Assembly (NCBI RefSeq): GCF_000425065.1
Contig: NZ_AULB01000018.1
Location: 62,001-126,000 of the forward strand
From: Actinomadura rifamycini DSM 43936
GTDB taxonomy: Bacteria > Actinomycetota > Actinomycetes > Streptosporangiales > Streptosporangiaceae
Length of the DNA stretch: 64,000 nucleotides
Direction: 5' to 3'
The notes beneath the pieces were generated by a model that saw nothing but the letters and a program-made list of their open reading frames with translations, did no database searches and had not been told where the DNA came from. Of this stretch, positions 8,785-17,778 are shown piece after piece. The translations under genes were made by a program, and so were the position numbers. Within the stretch, counting starts at the first letter, position 1. Every line of letters starts with the position of its first letter.

Positions 8785-10500
8785 TCAGCGCTCGGACGGC
8801 GTCGGGGGCGGCGTCGCGGACGGTGACGGGGGCGGGGTGGCGAGTTCGGCTTCCTGCGGCGGTTCCTTCGGCGGGTAGTGCAGGTCGAAGGCGGGGCGCA
8901 TGGAGCGGATGCGGGGCATCGACGTGAAGTTGTGGCGGGGCGGCGGGCAGGACGTCGCCCACTCCAGCGAGTTGCCGTGGCCCCACGGGTCGTCCACCCC
9001 GACGCGAGGCGCGCGCCGCCACGTCCGCCAGACGTTCCACAGGAACGCGAACGTGGACGCGCCGAGGACGAACGAGCCGATGGACGACACCGTGTTCAGC
9101 GTCGTGAACTCGTCGGCGTACGTCGCGTACCGGCGCGGGAGGCCCGCGGCGCCGAGCCAGTGCTGGACGAGGAACGTGGTGTGGAAGCCGAGGAACAGCG
9201 TCCAGAAGTGGATCTTCCCCCAGGTCTCGTCGAGGACCCGCCCGGTCATCTTCGGCCACCAGAAGTAGAAGCCGCCGAACATCGCGAAGACGACCGTGCC
9301 GAACAGCACGTAGTGCAGGTGCCCGACGACGAAGTAGCCGTCGGTGAGGTGGAAGTCCATCGGCGGGGACGCGAGGATCACCCCGGTCAGGCCGCCGAAC
9401 AGGAACGTCGCGAGGAAGCCGAGCGCCCACAGCATCGGCGCCTCGAACGACAGCTGCCCCTTCCAGATCGTCCCGATCCAGTTGAAGAACTTGATCCCGG
9501 TCGGCACGGCGATCATGAAGGAGGTGATGGAGAAGAACGGCAGCAGGACGCCGCCGGTGGCGAACATGTGGTGCGCCCACACCGTCATGGACAGCCCGGT
9601 GATCGCGATCGTCGCCGCCACCATGCCCAGGTACGCGAACAGCGGCTTGCGCGCGAACACCGGGAGGATCTCGGTGACGATGCCGAAGAACGGCAGCGCC
9701 ACGATGTAGACCTCGGGGTGCCCGAAGAACCAGAACAGGTGCTGCCACAGCAGCGCGCCGCCGTGCGACGGGTCGTAGACGTGCGTGCCGAGCTTGCGGT
9801 CGGCGAGCATCGCGAACAGCGCGGCCGTCAGCACCGGGAACGCGATCAGCACCATGACGCTGGTGAGCAGGACGTTCCAGGTGAAGATCGGCATGCGGAA
9901 CATCACCATGCCGGGCGCCCGCATCGCGATGATCGTCGTGATGAGGTTGACCGACGTCAGGACCGTCCCGGCCCCGGACAGGATGAGCCCGGCGACCCAC
10001 AGGTCGCCGCCCATGCCGGGCGAGTAGGAGTTGTCGGACAGCGGCTGGTAGGAGAACCACCCGAAGGGCGCGGGGCCGTTCGGCACGAGGAAGCCGCCGA
10101 GGACGATCAGCGCGCCGAACAGGAACATGTAGTACGTGAGCGCGTTCAGCCTCGGGAACGCGACATCCGGCGCGCCGATCTGCAGCGGCACCAGCACGTT
10201 CGCGAACCCGGCGAACAGCGGCGTCGCGAACAGCAGCATCATGATGGTGCCGTGCATGGTGAACAGCTGGTTGTAGCCCTGGCTGGTCACCAGCTGCATG
10301 CCGGGCCGGAGGAGTTCCGCGCGCATCAGCATCGCGAGGACGCCGGCGATGAGGAACATCGCGAACGACGTCCCGAGGTAGAGGTAGCCGACCATCTTGT
10401 GGTCGGTCGTCGCGAGGATGTGGCCGATCCTGGTGCCCATCCGGTGGGACGCCAGCGCCTCCTCGGTGCTCGCGTCCGCCCGGCCCTCGACGGCCGCCAT
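8785..10500 (-). CDS. ctaD: cytochrome c oxidase subunit I (aa3 type)
   Basis: A 571-residue haem-copper oxidase subunit with about 12 transmembrane helices; it reduces oxygen to water and pumps protons. The metal ligands are present: the haem a His in FTMHGT, CuB His with cross-linked Tyr in FGHPEVY, the CuB His pair in VWAHHMF, and the haem His residues in VVGHLHYVLFG. I chose the ATG at 10500 because GGAGGAGGGGAG lies just upstream. Subunits II, III and IV and cytochrome bc1 genes are not adjacent, so this is a stand-alone copy. Actinomycetes often carry more than one ctaD. Confidence 0.95.
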   Translation of the reverse strand: MAAVEGRADASTEEALASHRMGTRIGHILATTDHKMVGYLYLGTSFAMFLIAGVLAMLMRAELLRPGMQLVTSQGYNQLFTMHGTIMMLLFATPLFAGFANVLVPLQIGAPDVAFPRLNALTYYMFLFGALIVLGGFLVPNGPAPFGWFSYQPLSDNSYSPGMGGDLWVAGLILSGAGTVLTSVNLITTIIAMRAPGMVMFRMPIFTWNVLLTSVMVLIAFPVLTAALFAMLADRKLGTHVYDPSHGGALLWQHLFWFFGHPEVYIVALPFFGIVTEILPVFARKPLFAYLGMVAATIAITGLSMTVWAHHMFATGGVLLPFFSITSFMIAVPTGIKFFNWIGTIWKGQLSFEAPMLWALGFLATFLFGGLTGVILASPPMDFHLTDGYFVVGHLHYVLFGTVVFAMFGGFYFWWPKMTGRVLDETWGKIHFWTLFLGFHTTFLVQHWLGAAGLPRRYATYADEFTTLNTVSSIGSFVLGASTFAFLWNVWRTWRRAPRVGVDDPWGHGNSLEWATSCPPPRHNFTSMPRIRSMRPAFDLHYPPKEPPQEAELATPPPSPSATPPPTPSER

Positions 10501-10626
10501 CCGCTCCCCTCCTCCCGGCCCCCGATCCGACGCTCCCCGAGTGGGCAGTAACCCGGGGATCACCCTTCAAACGCGGGGCGGCCGAAGGATGGAACGTCCA
10601 TGATCGAAGCCGGGAGGTGGGGCGGG

Positions 10627-11712
10627 TCAGCCGTTGTTGAGGACGACGGGGACGTTCCTCGTCTTGCCGACCGCCCACAGGGCCGGTGAGCCGGGGACGT
10701 TCGTCGCGGCGGTGATCTGGCCGTCGTCCGGCACGGGAACCTCGACCTCGGTCCAGGCGTCGCCGTCGAAGCGGTGCACGCCGCCCCAGTAGCCCTCGAC
10801 GGCCCACATCGTCCCGTCCCCGGTGCGGATCAGCTCCCCGTCGGCGGGCGTCGCGGGACCCTCGCTCCAGGACTCGCCGTCCCAGCGGTAGAGGACGCGC
10901 TCGCGGTAGCCGGACCCGCCGGGCGCGGTGCCGGCCGCCCACACCTCGTCGTCCGAGACGGCCGTGACCCGGTACCAGTAGACGTCCTGGGGCAGTTCGG
11001 CGATCTCGCTCCACGCCCGCCCGTCCCAGCGGACGAGCCCCCAGGTCGTCGCGGCCCAGGCGGGGCCGCCGGGCAGGGCGGAGATCTCGGTGACGCCGAT
11101 GCAGCAGCCGTCGTGCCCGCCCGCGTCGTACCGGGTCCACTCGCCGTCCTGCCACCGGAGGATGGTCTTCCCGCAGGAGAGCCAGGCGCCGGTGGCGTCG
11201 GCCTCGGGGTCCAGCGGGGCGCACCCGCCCGGGAGCGGGACGTTGTGCCAGCGGGAGCCGTCCCAGCGGGCGACGAACGGCTCGTGCTTCATGATGTCCT
11301 GGAACGCGTGCAGGGCCCCGACGGCCCAGACGTTCGTGGGCGAGCCGGCGTCGATGTCGGTGACCACGGCGTCCCCGCCGGTGCCGGGGATGTCGTAGTT
11401 CTGCCAGAACATCCCGTTCCAGCGGGTCACGACGGCCTTCGGCGGCAGCACGTCGATCGTCCCCGCGCCGAACATGGGGATCGACCAGTCGATGCCCTGG
11501 TAGCCCTGGTACCCGGCCGCCCACACGTCGTTCGGGCCGGTGGCCGACACGGTCTCCAGCCCGCTGCGCGGCCACAGCAGCGGGGTCGGGGACGCGTGCA
11601 GCGGCGGCGGTCCGGCCGCCGCCGCGGGCGCGGCGAGCAGCCCGGCGGAGGCGAGGACGGCGGCGACCGCGGCCGCGAGGGTACGTGCGGGACGGACACG
11701 GGACGATCGCAT
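10627..11712 (-). CDS. secreted WxxRWDG-repeat (propeller-like) protein
   Basis: A 361-residue exported protein. A twin-Arg/Sec-like signal peptide (1-33, ending AAA-A) is followed by repeated strands of the form DVWAAG ... RWDG..W, for example near 60, 150, 215 and 270. This periodicity suggests a beta-propeller of 5-7 blades. Two adjacent Cys occur in DGCCIGV, and two further Cys (GGCAPL, SCGKT) could form disulfides. Such propellers bind ligands or sugars, but no specific function can be assigned. It is divergent from the secreted carboxylesterase, with 223 bp between the starts that hold both promoters and no gene. Confidence 0.75.
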   Translation of the reverse strand: MRSSRVRPARTLAAAVAAVLASAGLLAAPAAAAGPPPLHASPTPLLWPRSGLETVSATGPNDVWAAGYQGYQGIDWSIPMFGAGTIDVLPPKAVVTRWNGMFWQNYDIPGTGGDAVVTDIDAGSPTNVWAVGALHAFQDIMKHEPFVARWDGSRWHNVPLPGGCAPLDPEADATGAWLSCGKTILRWQDGEWTRYDAGGHDGCCIGVTEISALPGGPAWAATTWGLVRWDGRAWSEIAELPQDVYWYRVTAVSDDEVWAAGTAPGGSGYRERVLYRWDGESWSEGPATPADGELIRTGDGTMWAVEGYWGGVHRFDGDAWTEVEVPVPDDGQITAATNVPGSPALWAVGKTRNVPVVLNNG

Positions 11713-11935
11713 CGGCCGGTTCCCTTCGCGTTCGGCAAGGATCTCGCCCGCGATTCAATCAAGCCAGTGAACACTGGCACAATAGCGCGTCCGCTTCGGG
11801 CCTCCGGAGCGCGCCGCCCGCGAGCGCGCGCGGCGGCGGCCGAGACCGGTTCCGGACCTTGCGCCGGTTTTAGAACTGCCTTCTACTTTTTGGCGGAGTC
11901 GTCGGGGGGCCGCAGCATCCTTCGGAAGGAGCCCG

Positions 11936-13594
11936 TTGAGGGACACAGGCACCGCACCGCCCGCATCAGCACCGCCCGCATCAGCACCGCCCGCACCAGC
12001 ACCGCGCGCACCCGCCCTGCTCGCGTCCGCGCTCGCCGCGTCCGCGCTCGCCGCGTCCGCGCTCGTCACGGCCGGGCTGCTCGTCGCCGCCCCGGCCGCG
12101 AGCGCCGCGCCGTCCCGCCCGTCCGGTCCGGCGGACGTCGTCCGGACCGACGCGGGAGCGGTGCGCGGCGAGGTCCGCGACGGCCACCGGACGTTCGAGG
12201 GGATCCCGTTCGCGCAGCCGCCGACCGGCGACCTGCGCTGGCGGGCGCCGCGCCCCGCGAAACCGTGGAAGGGCGTGTACGACGCGACGTTCCCGCGCGG
12301 CCAGTGCGCGCAGACCGCGCCCCCCTACGGCGGCGAGACCACCTACGAGGAAGACTGCCTGTACCTGAACGTCACCGCTCCGACCGGGAAGCCGCGCAAG
12401 AAGCTGCCGGTCATGGTGTGGGTGCACGGCGGCGGCAACACGACCGGGAACTCCGCGATGTACGACGCGTCGAAGCTCGCCGTGCGCGGCGACGTCGTCG
12501 TGGTGACCGTCAACTACCGGCTCGGCCCGCTGGGATGGCTCGCGCACCCCGCCCTGGACGGACGGGGCCTCCAGTCGGGCAACTACGGGCTGCTCGACCA
12601 GCAGGCGGCGCTCCGCTGGGTGCAGCGCAACATCCGCGGGTTCGGCGGCGACCCGGGCAACGTGACGCTGTTCGGCGAGTCGGCCGGCGCGGCGGACACG
12701 TGCGCGAACCTCGCGTCGCCGACGGCCGCCGGGCTGTTCGACAAGGCCATCGCGCAGAGCTTCGGCTGCACCGCGACCGTCCACTCGGAGGAGAGCGCCG
12801 AGCAGGCGGGACGGACGTTCGCGGCGGCGCTCGGCTGCGCGGACGGCGGCGCGGCGGCCCGGTGCCTGCGGGACGTCCCGGCGCGGACGCTGCTGGAGGC
12901 GTTCGCCGAGCGGGAGTTCGACGTCGGGCCGGTCGCGGGCGGGGACCGGGTGCTGCCGCTGGCACCGGCCGAGGCCGTCGAGCGGGGCCGCGTCCACCGG
13001 GTGCCGGTCATGCACGGCAACACGATCGACGAGATGCGGCTGTACGTGGCCCTCGCCCACCCCCAGCCGATCACGCGGGAGCGGTTCGAGGCGATCGTCC
13101 GGTCGTCCTACGGGGCCGCGGCGGACGCCGTCCTCGCGCGGTACCCGGTGGACGACGACCCGCGGCTGACGCTCGCGCGGATCCAGACCGACTTCGGGGG
13201 CCCGCTGTCGACGTGCCTGCACCAGGACGCGTTCGCGGGCCTGCGGGACGCGCGCGTCCCCGTGTACGCGTACCAGTTCGCCGACCGGACGGCCCCGCCG
13301 CTGATCGACTTCCCGGGGTTCGAGGAGGGCGCCGGGCACGCGACCGAGCTGCCGTACCTGTTCCCGGGCGTGTTCGGCGGCGGGCTGGACCCGGCGCAGC
13401 AGGGGCTGTCGGACGCGATGGTCGGCTACTGGACGTCGTTCGCGCACCACGGGCGCCCGCGGGCGCACGGGGCGCCGCACTGGCCGCGGTTCCGCGGCGC
13501 CGGGGACGTCCTGTCGCTGGCTCCCGGCCCGGGCGGGATCCGGCCGGTCGACACGGCGGAGGCGAGCAACTGCGCGTTCTGGGCGTCGTTCTGA
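11936..13594 (+). CDS. secreted type-B carboxylesterase
   Basis: A 552-residue exported esterase of the alpha/beta-hydrolase fold. The start is TTG at 11936 with GGAAGGA eight bases before it. Residues 1-57 form an unusually long leader whose Ala/Pro part is encoded by two sets of near-identical 15-bp tandem repeats. Type-B signatures are clear: FEGIPFAQPP, EDCLYLNV, VWVHGGG (oxyanion hole), nucleophile Ser in FGESAGA, acidic residue in GNTIDEM, and the likely catalytic His in GAGHATELPYLF. It hydrolyses carboxylic esters outside the cell; the substrate is unknown. A downstream start inside the leader is possible. Confidence 0.9.
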   Translation: MRDTGTAPPASAPPASAPPAPAPRAPALLASALAASALAASALVTAGLLVAAPAASAAPSRPSGPADVVRTDAGAVRGEVRDGHRTFEGIPFAQPPTGDLRWRAPRPAKPWKGVYDATFPRGQCAQTAPPYGGETTYEEDCLYLNVTAPTGKPRKKLPVMVWVHGGGNTTGNSAMYDASKLAVRGDVVVVTVNYRLGPLGWLAHPALDGRGLQSGNYGLLDQQAALRWVQRNIRGFGGDPGNVTLFGESAGAADTCANLASPTAAGLFDKAIAQSFGCTATVHSEESAEQAGRTFAAALGCADGGAAARCLRDVPARTLLEAFAEREFDVGPVAGGDRVLPLAPAEAVERGRVHRVPVMHGNTIDEMRLYVALAHPQPITRERFEAIVRSSYGAAADAVLARYPVDDDPRLTLARIQTDFGGPLSTCLHQDAFAGLRDARVPVYAYQFADRTAPPLIDFPGFEEGAGHATELPYLFPGVFGGGLDPAQQGLSDAMVGYWTSFAHHGRPRAHGAPHWPRFRGAGDVLSLAPGPGGIRPVDTAEASNCAFWASF

Positions 13595-13652
13595 CCCCCC
13601 AAATCCGGACGATCAGGGAGATCTTGCTGTGATCTTGACCTAGTCTGTCGAA

Positions 13653-14936
13653 ATGCTCCCGTCTGTGGGTGAACCCCCCGCAACGACCAGACTGGGGTGG
13701 CTGGACGCGCTGCGCGGGCTGGCCGCCCTCGCGGTCGCGCTGCACCACGCGGGCTACGTCTACTTCCCGGACGTGCACGCGCGGATGGCCGGCTGGTTCG
13801 ACCCCGGCACCTTCGGCGTCCTGGTGTTCTTCCTCGTCAGCGGCTACATCGTGCCCGCGTCGCTGGAGCGCCGGGGCAGCGTGCGCGGGTTCTGGATCGG
13901 CCGGTTCTTCCGCATCTACCCGCTGCTGGCCGTCGGGGGGCTGCTCGCCGTCACCCCGTTCCTGCTCGGGAGCCGGGGCCTGCGCGCGGGACTGGAGCAG
14001 TACGACCCCGTGACGGCCGTCGTGGCGCACGCGACGATGCTGCAGGACGTCCTGGGCGTCCCGAACGCGATCAACGTGCTGTGGACGCTGTCCTACGAGA
14101 TGGTGTTCTACCTGCTGATCGTCGCGCTGTTCGTGACGGGCGGGCACCGCCGGTCGGCGCCCGTCGCGGCGGGCCTCGCCGCCGCCGCGCTGCTCGCGGG
14201 CGGGCTGCTGCCGACGACGCTGCTGTCGCGGTCGGCCGGGACGGGCCCGGTCGCCGCGGCGGCCGCGCTCGCGCTGCTCGCGGCGCTCGCGGCGGCGATG
14301 TCCGACCGGCGCGTGCCGCGGATCGCGGGCGGCGTCCTCGGCGGGGCCGTCGCCGCGCTGCTGGTCGTCCTGAACGGGCGGGTCGGGCCGTGGGAGGGCC
14401 TCGCGATGCTCGCCGTCATGTTCACCGGGACGGTCGTGTACCGGGCGGAGCACAGGCAGATCCGGCGCGGGACGGCCGCCGCCGCGGCGGCCGCCGTGTG
14501 CCTCGGCACGCTCGCCGCGGGCGCGCTGCACACCGGGCCGGGCTCGGGCCGCGACCAGTTCCTCTGGTCCGGGTCGGTGGTGTCGGCGGCGCTGACGTTC
14601 GCGGCGGCGTGGCTGCTGCGGGACCGGGCGTTCCCGCGCTGGGCGACGGGCCTCGGCACCGTCAGCTACTCGCTGTACCTGCTGCACCCGCTCCTGCTGA
14701 TGGCGGCCGTCCAGTTCCTCGGGTTCGGCGGCCGCGGCGACGACCTGCCCGGCCTGCTGCTGTTCCTGGCCGTGCTGGTGGCCGTGAGCTGGGCGTCGCA
14801 GCGGTGGATCGAGGCGCCCGCGCAGCGGCTCGGCCGCCGGCTGACCCGCCGGGTCGTCCCCCGCCCTACCGGAGCAGCGCGGCCAGAACCGCGGCCTGAC
14901 TGCGCTCGGCATCCTTCGTCGCCGTCAGCAGCGTGA
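13653..14936 (+). CDS. acyltransferase family 3 membrane protein (OafA/YrhL-like)
   Basis: A 427-residue membrane acyltransferase. It begins with the family hallmark LDALRGLAALAVALHHAG (His pair for acyl transfer), then FFLVSGYI, and GRFFRIYPLL. About ten hydrophobic helices follow, ending with SYSLYLLHPLLL. Family members O-acetylate cell-surface sugars or natural products. The ATG at 13653 has no good ribosome-binding site and may be leaderless or translated weakly. The last 71 bp overlap, tail to tail, with the DUF488 gene on the other strand, so the Arg/Pro-rich C-terminus is probably unconstrained. Confidence 0.85.
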   Translation: MLPSVGEPPATTRLGWLDALRGLAALAVALHHAGYVYFPDVHARMAGWFDPGTFGVLVFFLVSGYIVPASLERRGSVRGFWIGRFFRIYPLLAVGGLLAVTPFLLGSRGLRAGLEQYDPVTAVVAHATMLQDVLGVPNAINVLWTLSYEMVFYLLIVALFVTGGHRRSAPVAAGLAAAALLAGGLLPTTLLSRSAGTGPVAAAAALALLAALAAAMSDRRVPRIAGGVLGGAVAALLVVLNGRVGPWEGLAMLAVMFTGTVVYRAEHRQIRRGTAAAAAAAVCLGTLAAGALHTGPGSGRDQFLWSGSVVSAALTFAAAWLLRDRAFPRWATGLGTVSYSLYLLHPLLLMAAVQFLGFGGRGDDLPGLLLFLAVLVAVSWASQRWIEAPAQRLGRRLTRRVVPRPTGAARPEPRPDCARHPSSPSAA

Positions 14937-15219
14937 CCGTGCCGCGCCCGGCGAGGTCGCGGATCCGGTCGAGCGCCTCCGCGCGCTCCGGTTCGTCCAG
15001 CTCGGCCCGGTAGCGGCGCTCGAACTCGGGGAACCGGTCCGGTTCGTGGCCGTACCACTTCCGCAGTTCCGTGGACGGCGCGACGTCCTTCGCCCACGCG
15101 TCGAGCCGCGCCTCGTCCTTCGACAGGCCCCGGGGCCACACCCGGTCCACCAGGACCCGCTTGCCGTCCTCCTCGGCGGCCGGTTCGTAGATCCGGCGCA
15201 CCCGCACCTCACGTCCCAT
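14866..15219 (-). CDS. DUF488 family protein
   Basis: A 117-residue protein matching DUF488: RVLVDRVWPRGLSKDEARLDAWAKDVAPS and LRKWYGHEPDRFPEFERRYRAEL are the classic family blocks. The C-terminus (TLLTATKDAERSQAAVL) is also characteristic. The biochemical function of the family is unknown. The ATG at 15219 begins the expected N-terminus (MGREVRVRRIYEP). It overlaps the end of the acyltransferase gene by 71 bp in the opposite direction. Confidence 0.9.
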   Translation of the reverse strand: MGREVRVRRIYEPAAEEDGKRVLVDRVWPRGLSKDEARLDAWAKDVAPSTELRKWYGHEPDRFPEFERRYRAELDEPERAEALDRIRDLAGRGTVTLLTATKDAERSQAAVLAALLR

Positions 15220-15269
15220 GCCCCCTGCTTAACACGGACGGTTCCGGCGCCGCCCCGGCGGGTTCTGAC

Positions 15270-15470
15270 TCACGCGTCCGGGCCGGGCCGGACGCGGTCC
15301 GCCGCCCGGTGGTATTCGGCGGCGGTCCGGCGGGCGAACTCGCCCGCGAGAGCACGGCCGAGGACATCGTCGTCCGGACGATTCCTTTCCAGGTATTCGA
15401 GCGCCTCCGCCAGTTCCCTCGTGGTGAGCTGACGCAACGGCTTCACCGCCCATCCCGGCCGGCTGGTCAT
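15270..15470 (-). CDS. small hypothetical protein (66 aa)
   Basis: A small soluble protein with a basic N-terminus, an amphipathic helix (LTTRELAEALEYLERN) and an Arg-rich C-terminal half. A GAAGGG motif lies at proper distance before the ATG. Codon use is typical of the genome. No family is recognised. It sits alone 50 bp upstream of the DUF488 gene on the same strand. Confidence 0.55.
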   Translation of the reverse strand: MTSRPGWAVKPLRQLTTRELAEALEYLERNRPDDDVLGRALAGEFARRTAAEYHRAADRVRPGPDA

Positions 15471-15546
15471 GTCGGAAGCCCTTCATTTACGTTTCGCCCG
15501 CGCGGCGAGATGTACTCGGGTAAGTGCCCGTCAATAAGGTGAGCGG

Positions 15547-15744
15547 GTGCATTGGTGGAGCCAGCAGGCGTGTGACGCGGCGGCGGAGGCGCAGGCGGCG
15601 GACCCCTCCCCGACGAACCTCATGGCGGCCGCCCAGGTGCAGGCGCTCGTGTCGATGGCCGAGGCGCTGCACCGCATCGCGTCCGCCCTGGAGGAGCGCG
15701 ACGGCGCCGAGAGCGCCCCGCCCCTGGCCGTCCGGCCGAAGTAG
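15547..15744 (+). CDS. small helical hypothetical protein (65 aa)
   Basis: Starts at GTG and encodes MHWWSQQACDAAAEAQAADP followed by a predicted long amphipathic helix rich in Ala and Glu (about 25-52). An AAGGTGAG element precedes the start. The helix could dimerise. No family is recognised. A good terminator hairpin follows immediately, which supports a real transcription unit. Confidence 0.55.
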   Translation: MHWWSQQACDAAAEAQAADPSPTNLMAAAQVQALVSMAEALHRIASALEERDGAESAPPLAVRPK

Positions 15745-15757
15745 CCCCGGGGAGGGC

Positions 15758-15793
15758 GATGCCGGTGCACCCGACCGCGGGCGCACCGGCATC
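15758..15793. terminator. bidirectional terminator hairpin
   Basis: Eleven-bp perfect arms (GATGCCGGTGC and GCACCGGCATC) with a 14-nt loop lie between the converging stops of the 65-residue gene (15744) and the membrane protein (15805). Confidence 0.6.
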
Positions 15794-15804
15794 TCCGCGG
15801 CGCT

Positions 15805-16629
15805 TCAGACGTCGCTGAACGATTTGCGCTCCGCCCGTCCGCCCGCGCTCGACGCGAGCCGGGACGTCTTGGCCGGGGCGGGCTTGGACGGCGGGCGGAT
15901 CTGCCCGGCGCCCGCCGGCTCCATCGCGTAGTCGTGCTCGGGCGCGGGGGCGGCGGCGCGCTCCGGTTCGGCGGGGGCCGGGCGCGGCTCCTCGCGGGGC
16001 CGGTCCCGGAGCCGCCGGGCGGCCTGGCGGAGGGCGCGCTCGCCGACCAGCCGGGTCAGCTCCAGGCCCCAGCAGTCGAGCTTGTCGGCGTCGGTGAGGT
16101 CGTCGCGGTGGCTCAGCTCGGCGGCGAGCCCGCCGAGGCGCTGCGCCTCGGCCAGGTCGAACTCGCGCATCAGGTGGCAGCACAGCTCGGCGAGGGCGGC
16201 GTGGTCGCGCTCGAACGACAGCCCCGACAGGTCGTTGTGCGACAGCCGGCTGAGCGCCCGCTTGCGCTCCAGCTCGCCGTCGGCGAGCCGCAGGATGCCG
16301 TTCAGGACGGCGATGGGGCCGGTGCCGCCGGCCCTGCTCTGGGCCGGGGAGACCGACATGCGCAGGACCGCCGCGGAGCCGAGCCCCGCCGCCATCACCC
16401 GCACGACGATGAGCGTCGACTCGGGCATCGTGGCGGGCAGCCCGAACGTCCAGCCCGCCGCCGTGACCATGATGAGCGCGACGACGGACGCGCTGACGTT
16501 GACGAAGACGAACAGCAGTCCGCCGGGGGACAGGAGGGCCGCGAAGGGCTTGTCGCGGTACCGCGCGACCAGTTCGGCGATTCCGATGGCGCCGCCGATC
16601 AGCGCGGCGAGAAGCATCTCGATGATCAT
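15805..16629 (-). CDS. membrane protein with cytoplasmic helical domain, unknown function
   Basis: A 274-residue protein. Residues 1-22 form a first transmembrane helix (MLLAALIGGAIGIAEL), and two more helices lie near 37-62 and 75-95. A soluble region (about 100-195) is rich in Leu, Glu and Arg. A low-complexity Pro/Glu/Ala tail follows, ending with a basic patch. I chose the ATG at 16629, where hydrophobic coding begins. It starts 11 bp after the stop of the small ORF at 16641-16895, so the two are probably one operon. No family is recognised. Confidence 0.65.
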   Translation of the reverse strand: MIIEMLLAALIGGAIGIAELVARYRDKPFAALLSPGGLLFVFVNVSASVVALIMVTAAGWTFGLPATMPESTLIVVRVMAAGLGSAAVLRMSVSPAQSRAGGTGPIAVLNGILRLADGELERKRALSRLSHNDLSGLSFERDHAALAELCCHLMREFDLAEAQRLGGLAAELSHRDDLTDADKLDCWGLELTRLVGERALRQAARRLRDRPREEPRPAPAEPERAAAPAPEHDYAMEPAGAGQIRPPSKPAPAKTSRLASSAGGRAERKSFSDV

Positions 16630-16640
16630 TTCTTTCCGCT

Positions 16641-16895
16641 CTATGCGCTGCGTGCGGTGATGCGGCCGAAGGCGGGCTCCTCGGCCCGGCCCCGGCGGGA
16701 GAGGAGGGTCGCGGGCCGCTGCTGCTGCCGGCCGGCCAGTTCGGCGCTCTCCACCTCCAGGAAGACCATCAGCCATTCCGCCGGGCCCGCCGCCGTTCCG
16801 GTGTGGGTGCGCAGTCCCCGCTCGCGTGCGCCGAGAAAGGTGAGCAGCCATCCGGTGGGCCCGGACGCCCTGCTGCCGCGAATTCGTGAATCCAT
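16641..16895 (-). CDS. small hypothetical protein (84 aa), putative operon partner of the membrane protein
   Basis: Translation from the ATG at 16895 gives an 84-residue protein containing GWLLTFLGARERGLRTHTG and AEWLMVFLEVESAEL, two short hydrophobic strands flanked by charged residues. Almost every codon ends in G or C, as expected of genuine genes here. The stop lies 11 bp before the start of the membrane protein gene. There is no convincing ribosome-binding site; a start 12 bp upstream is equally possible. Function unknown. Confidence 0.45.
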   Translation of the reverse strand: MDSRIRGSRASGPTGWLLTFLGARERGLRTHTGTAAGPAEWLMVFLEVESAELAGRQQQRPATLLSRRGRAEEPAFGRITARSA

Positions 16896-16907
16896 GGGGG
16901 AGACCAT

Positions 16908-17778
16908 TTCGCAGGCCGCCGGTGAAGTCGACTTCCGCCGGGTCAAGTTTTCCGGGGCGGCGCCGTCCGGGCCCAACGGAAAGGGGCATCACCGCTACTT
17001 GGGGCAGACGGCGGAAAACACCCCAAGCGCGCTACAGATCTCCACGAGGTTGGCCGATTACCCGCACCGTTTGGACGCGTGCGGCAATTCCTTTACGAAG
17101 AATTCCGGTTGCGGTACCGAGTGAAGATCGACCTTCACCGGCGGACGGCCCGCGCCGCGTCGAGCGCCCGCACCGTCCGGACGTCCGAACGGCGCGGCGA
17201 CCGGACACCCGGGGGCACACGGCGTGTCGCCGTATGTCGCGGTCGATATCCCCCATCCCGGCCCCTCGCCGGGCGCGCGGCGCCCCGGCGGTGGGTGTGG
17301 GGCGGGCGGCCGGGTCGACTTCCGGGGCGGGTGTCGCGGGTCTCGGAGATGTGCCGGTCGGCGTCGCCGGTCGGCGCCGGGTTGAGGAAGCGCGCGCAGC
17401 GGGTGTCGTCGTCCGGGTACCGGTTCGTCCGCGCGGTCGTGTACTTCGCGAGGGCACTGAACGCCCCTGGCCGCGGTTCTTCGGCACGTCGATCGTTCCC
17501 TTGGCGACGGGAACGCGGTGCCGGAAACGGGACGGAGGGGCCACTCCCCCCGAAGTGACCCCTCTCCCCCCGTTCCGCCGGCGTCGGCCTGGTGCTCTCT
17601 GGGGCTCGCCGCTCCCCCCGAAGCGGCTCGCACCGGCGCGCGGCGGATGAGATGAAAGTAGCCACCCGGTCCAGCGAAGTTCGAGGGTTCGCGGCTCCAT
17701 GTCGACGAGCGGGCCACTCTCTGCGACGAGCGGACTACATGCTGCGTTCGCCGCACGTCGCAACCACGGGGCGTACCG
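16908..17778. other. long stretch without a convincing gene
   Basis: About 870 bp hold no ORF with a recognisable product. The open frames are Arg/Pro-rich and lack good starts. The motif CTCCCCCCGAAG occurs twice (17544-17555 and 17612-17623), with a related CTCTCCCCCC run between them. The segment 17318-17461 read on the minus strand is open and less biased, but has no start codon and no recognised relative. It may hold promoters for the divergent small ORF at 16895, a decayed gene or a small RNA. Confidence 0.4.

Noticed and set aside
17135..17665. Minus-strand open frame in the gene-free stretch, with a less biased segment at 17318-17461
   Set aside because: No usable start codon with a ribosome-binding site and no recognised relative; kept only as a note within the gene-free region.
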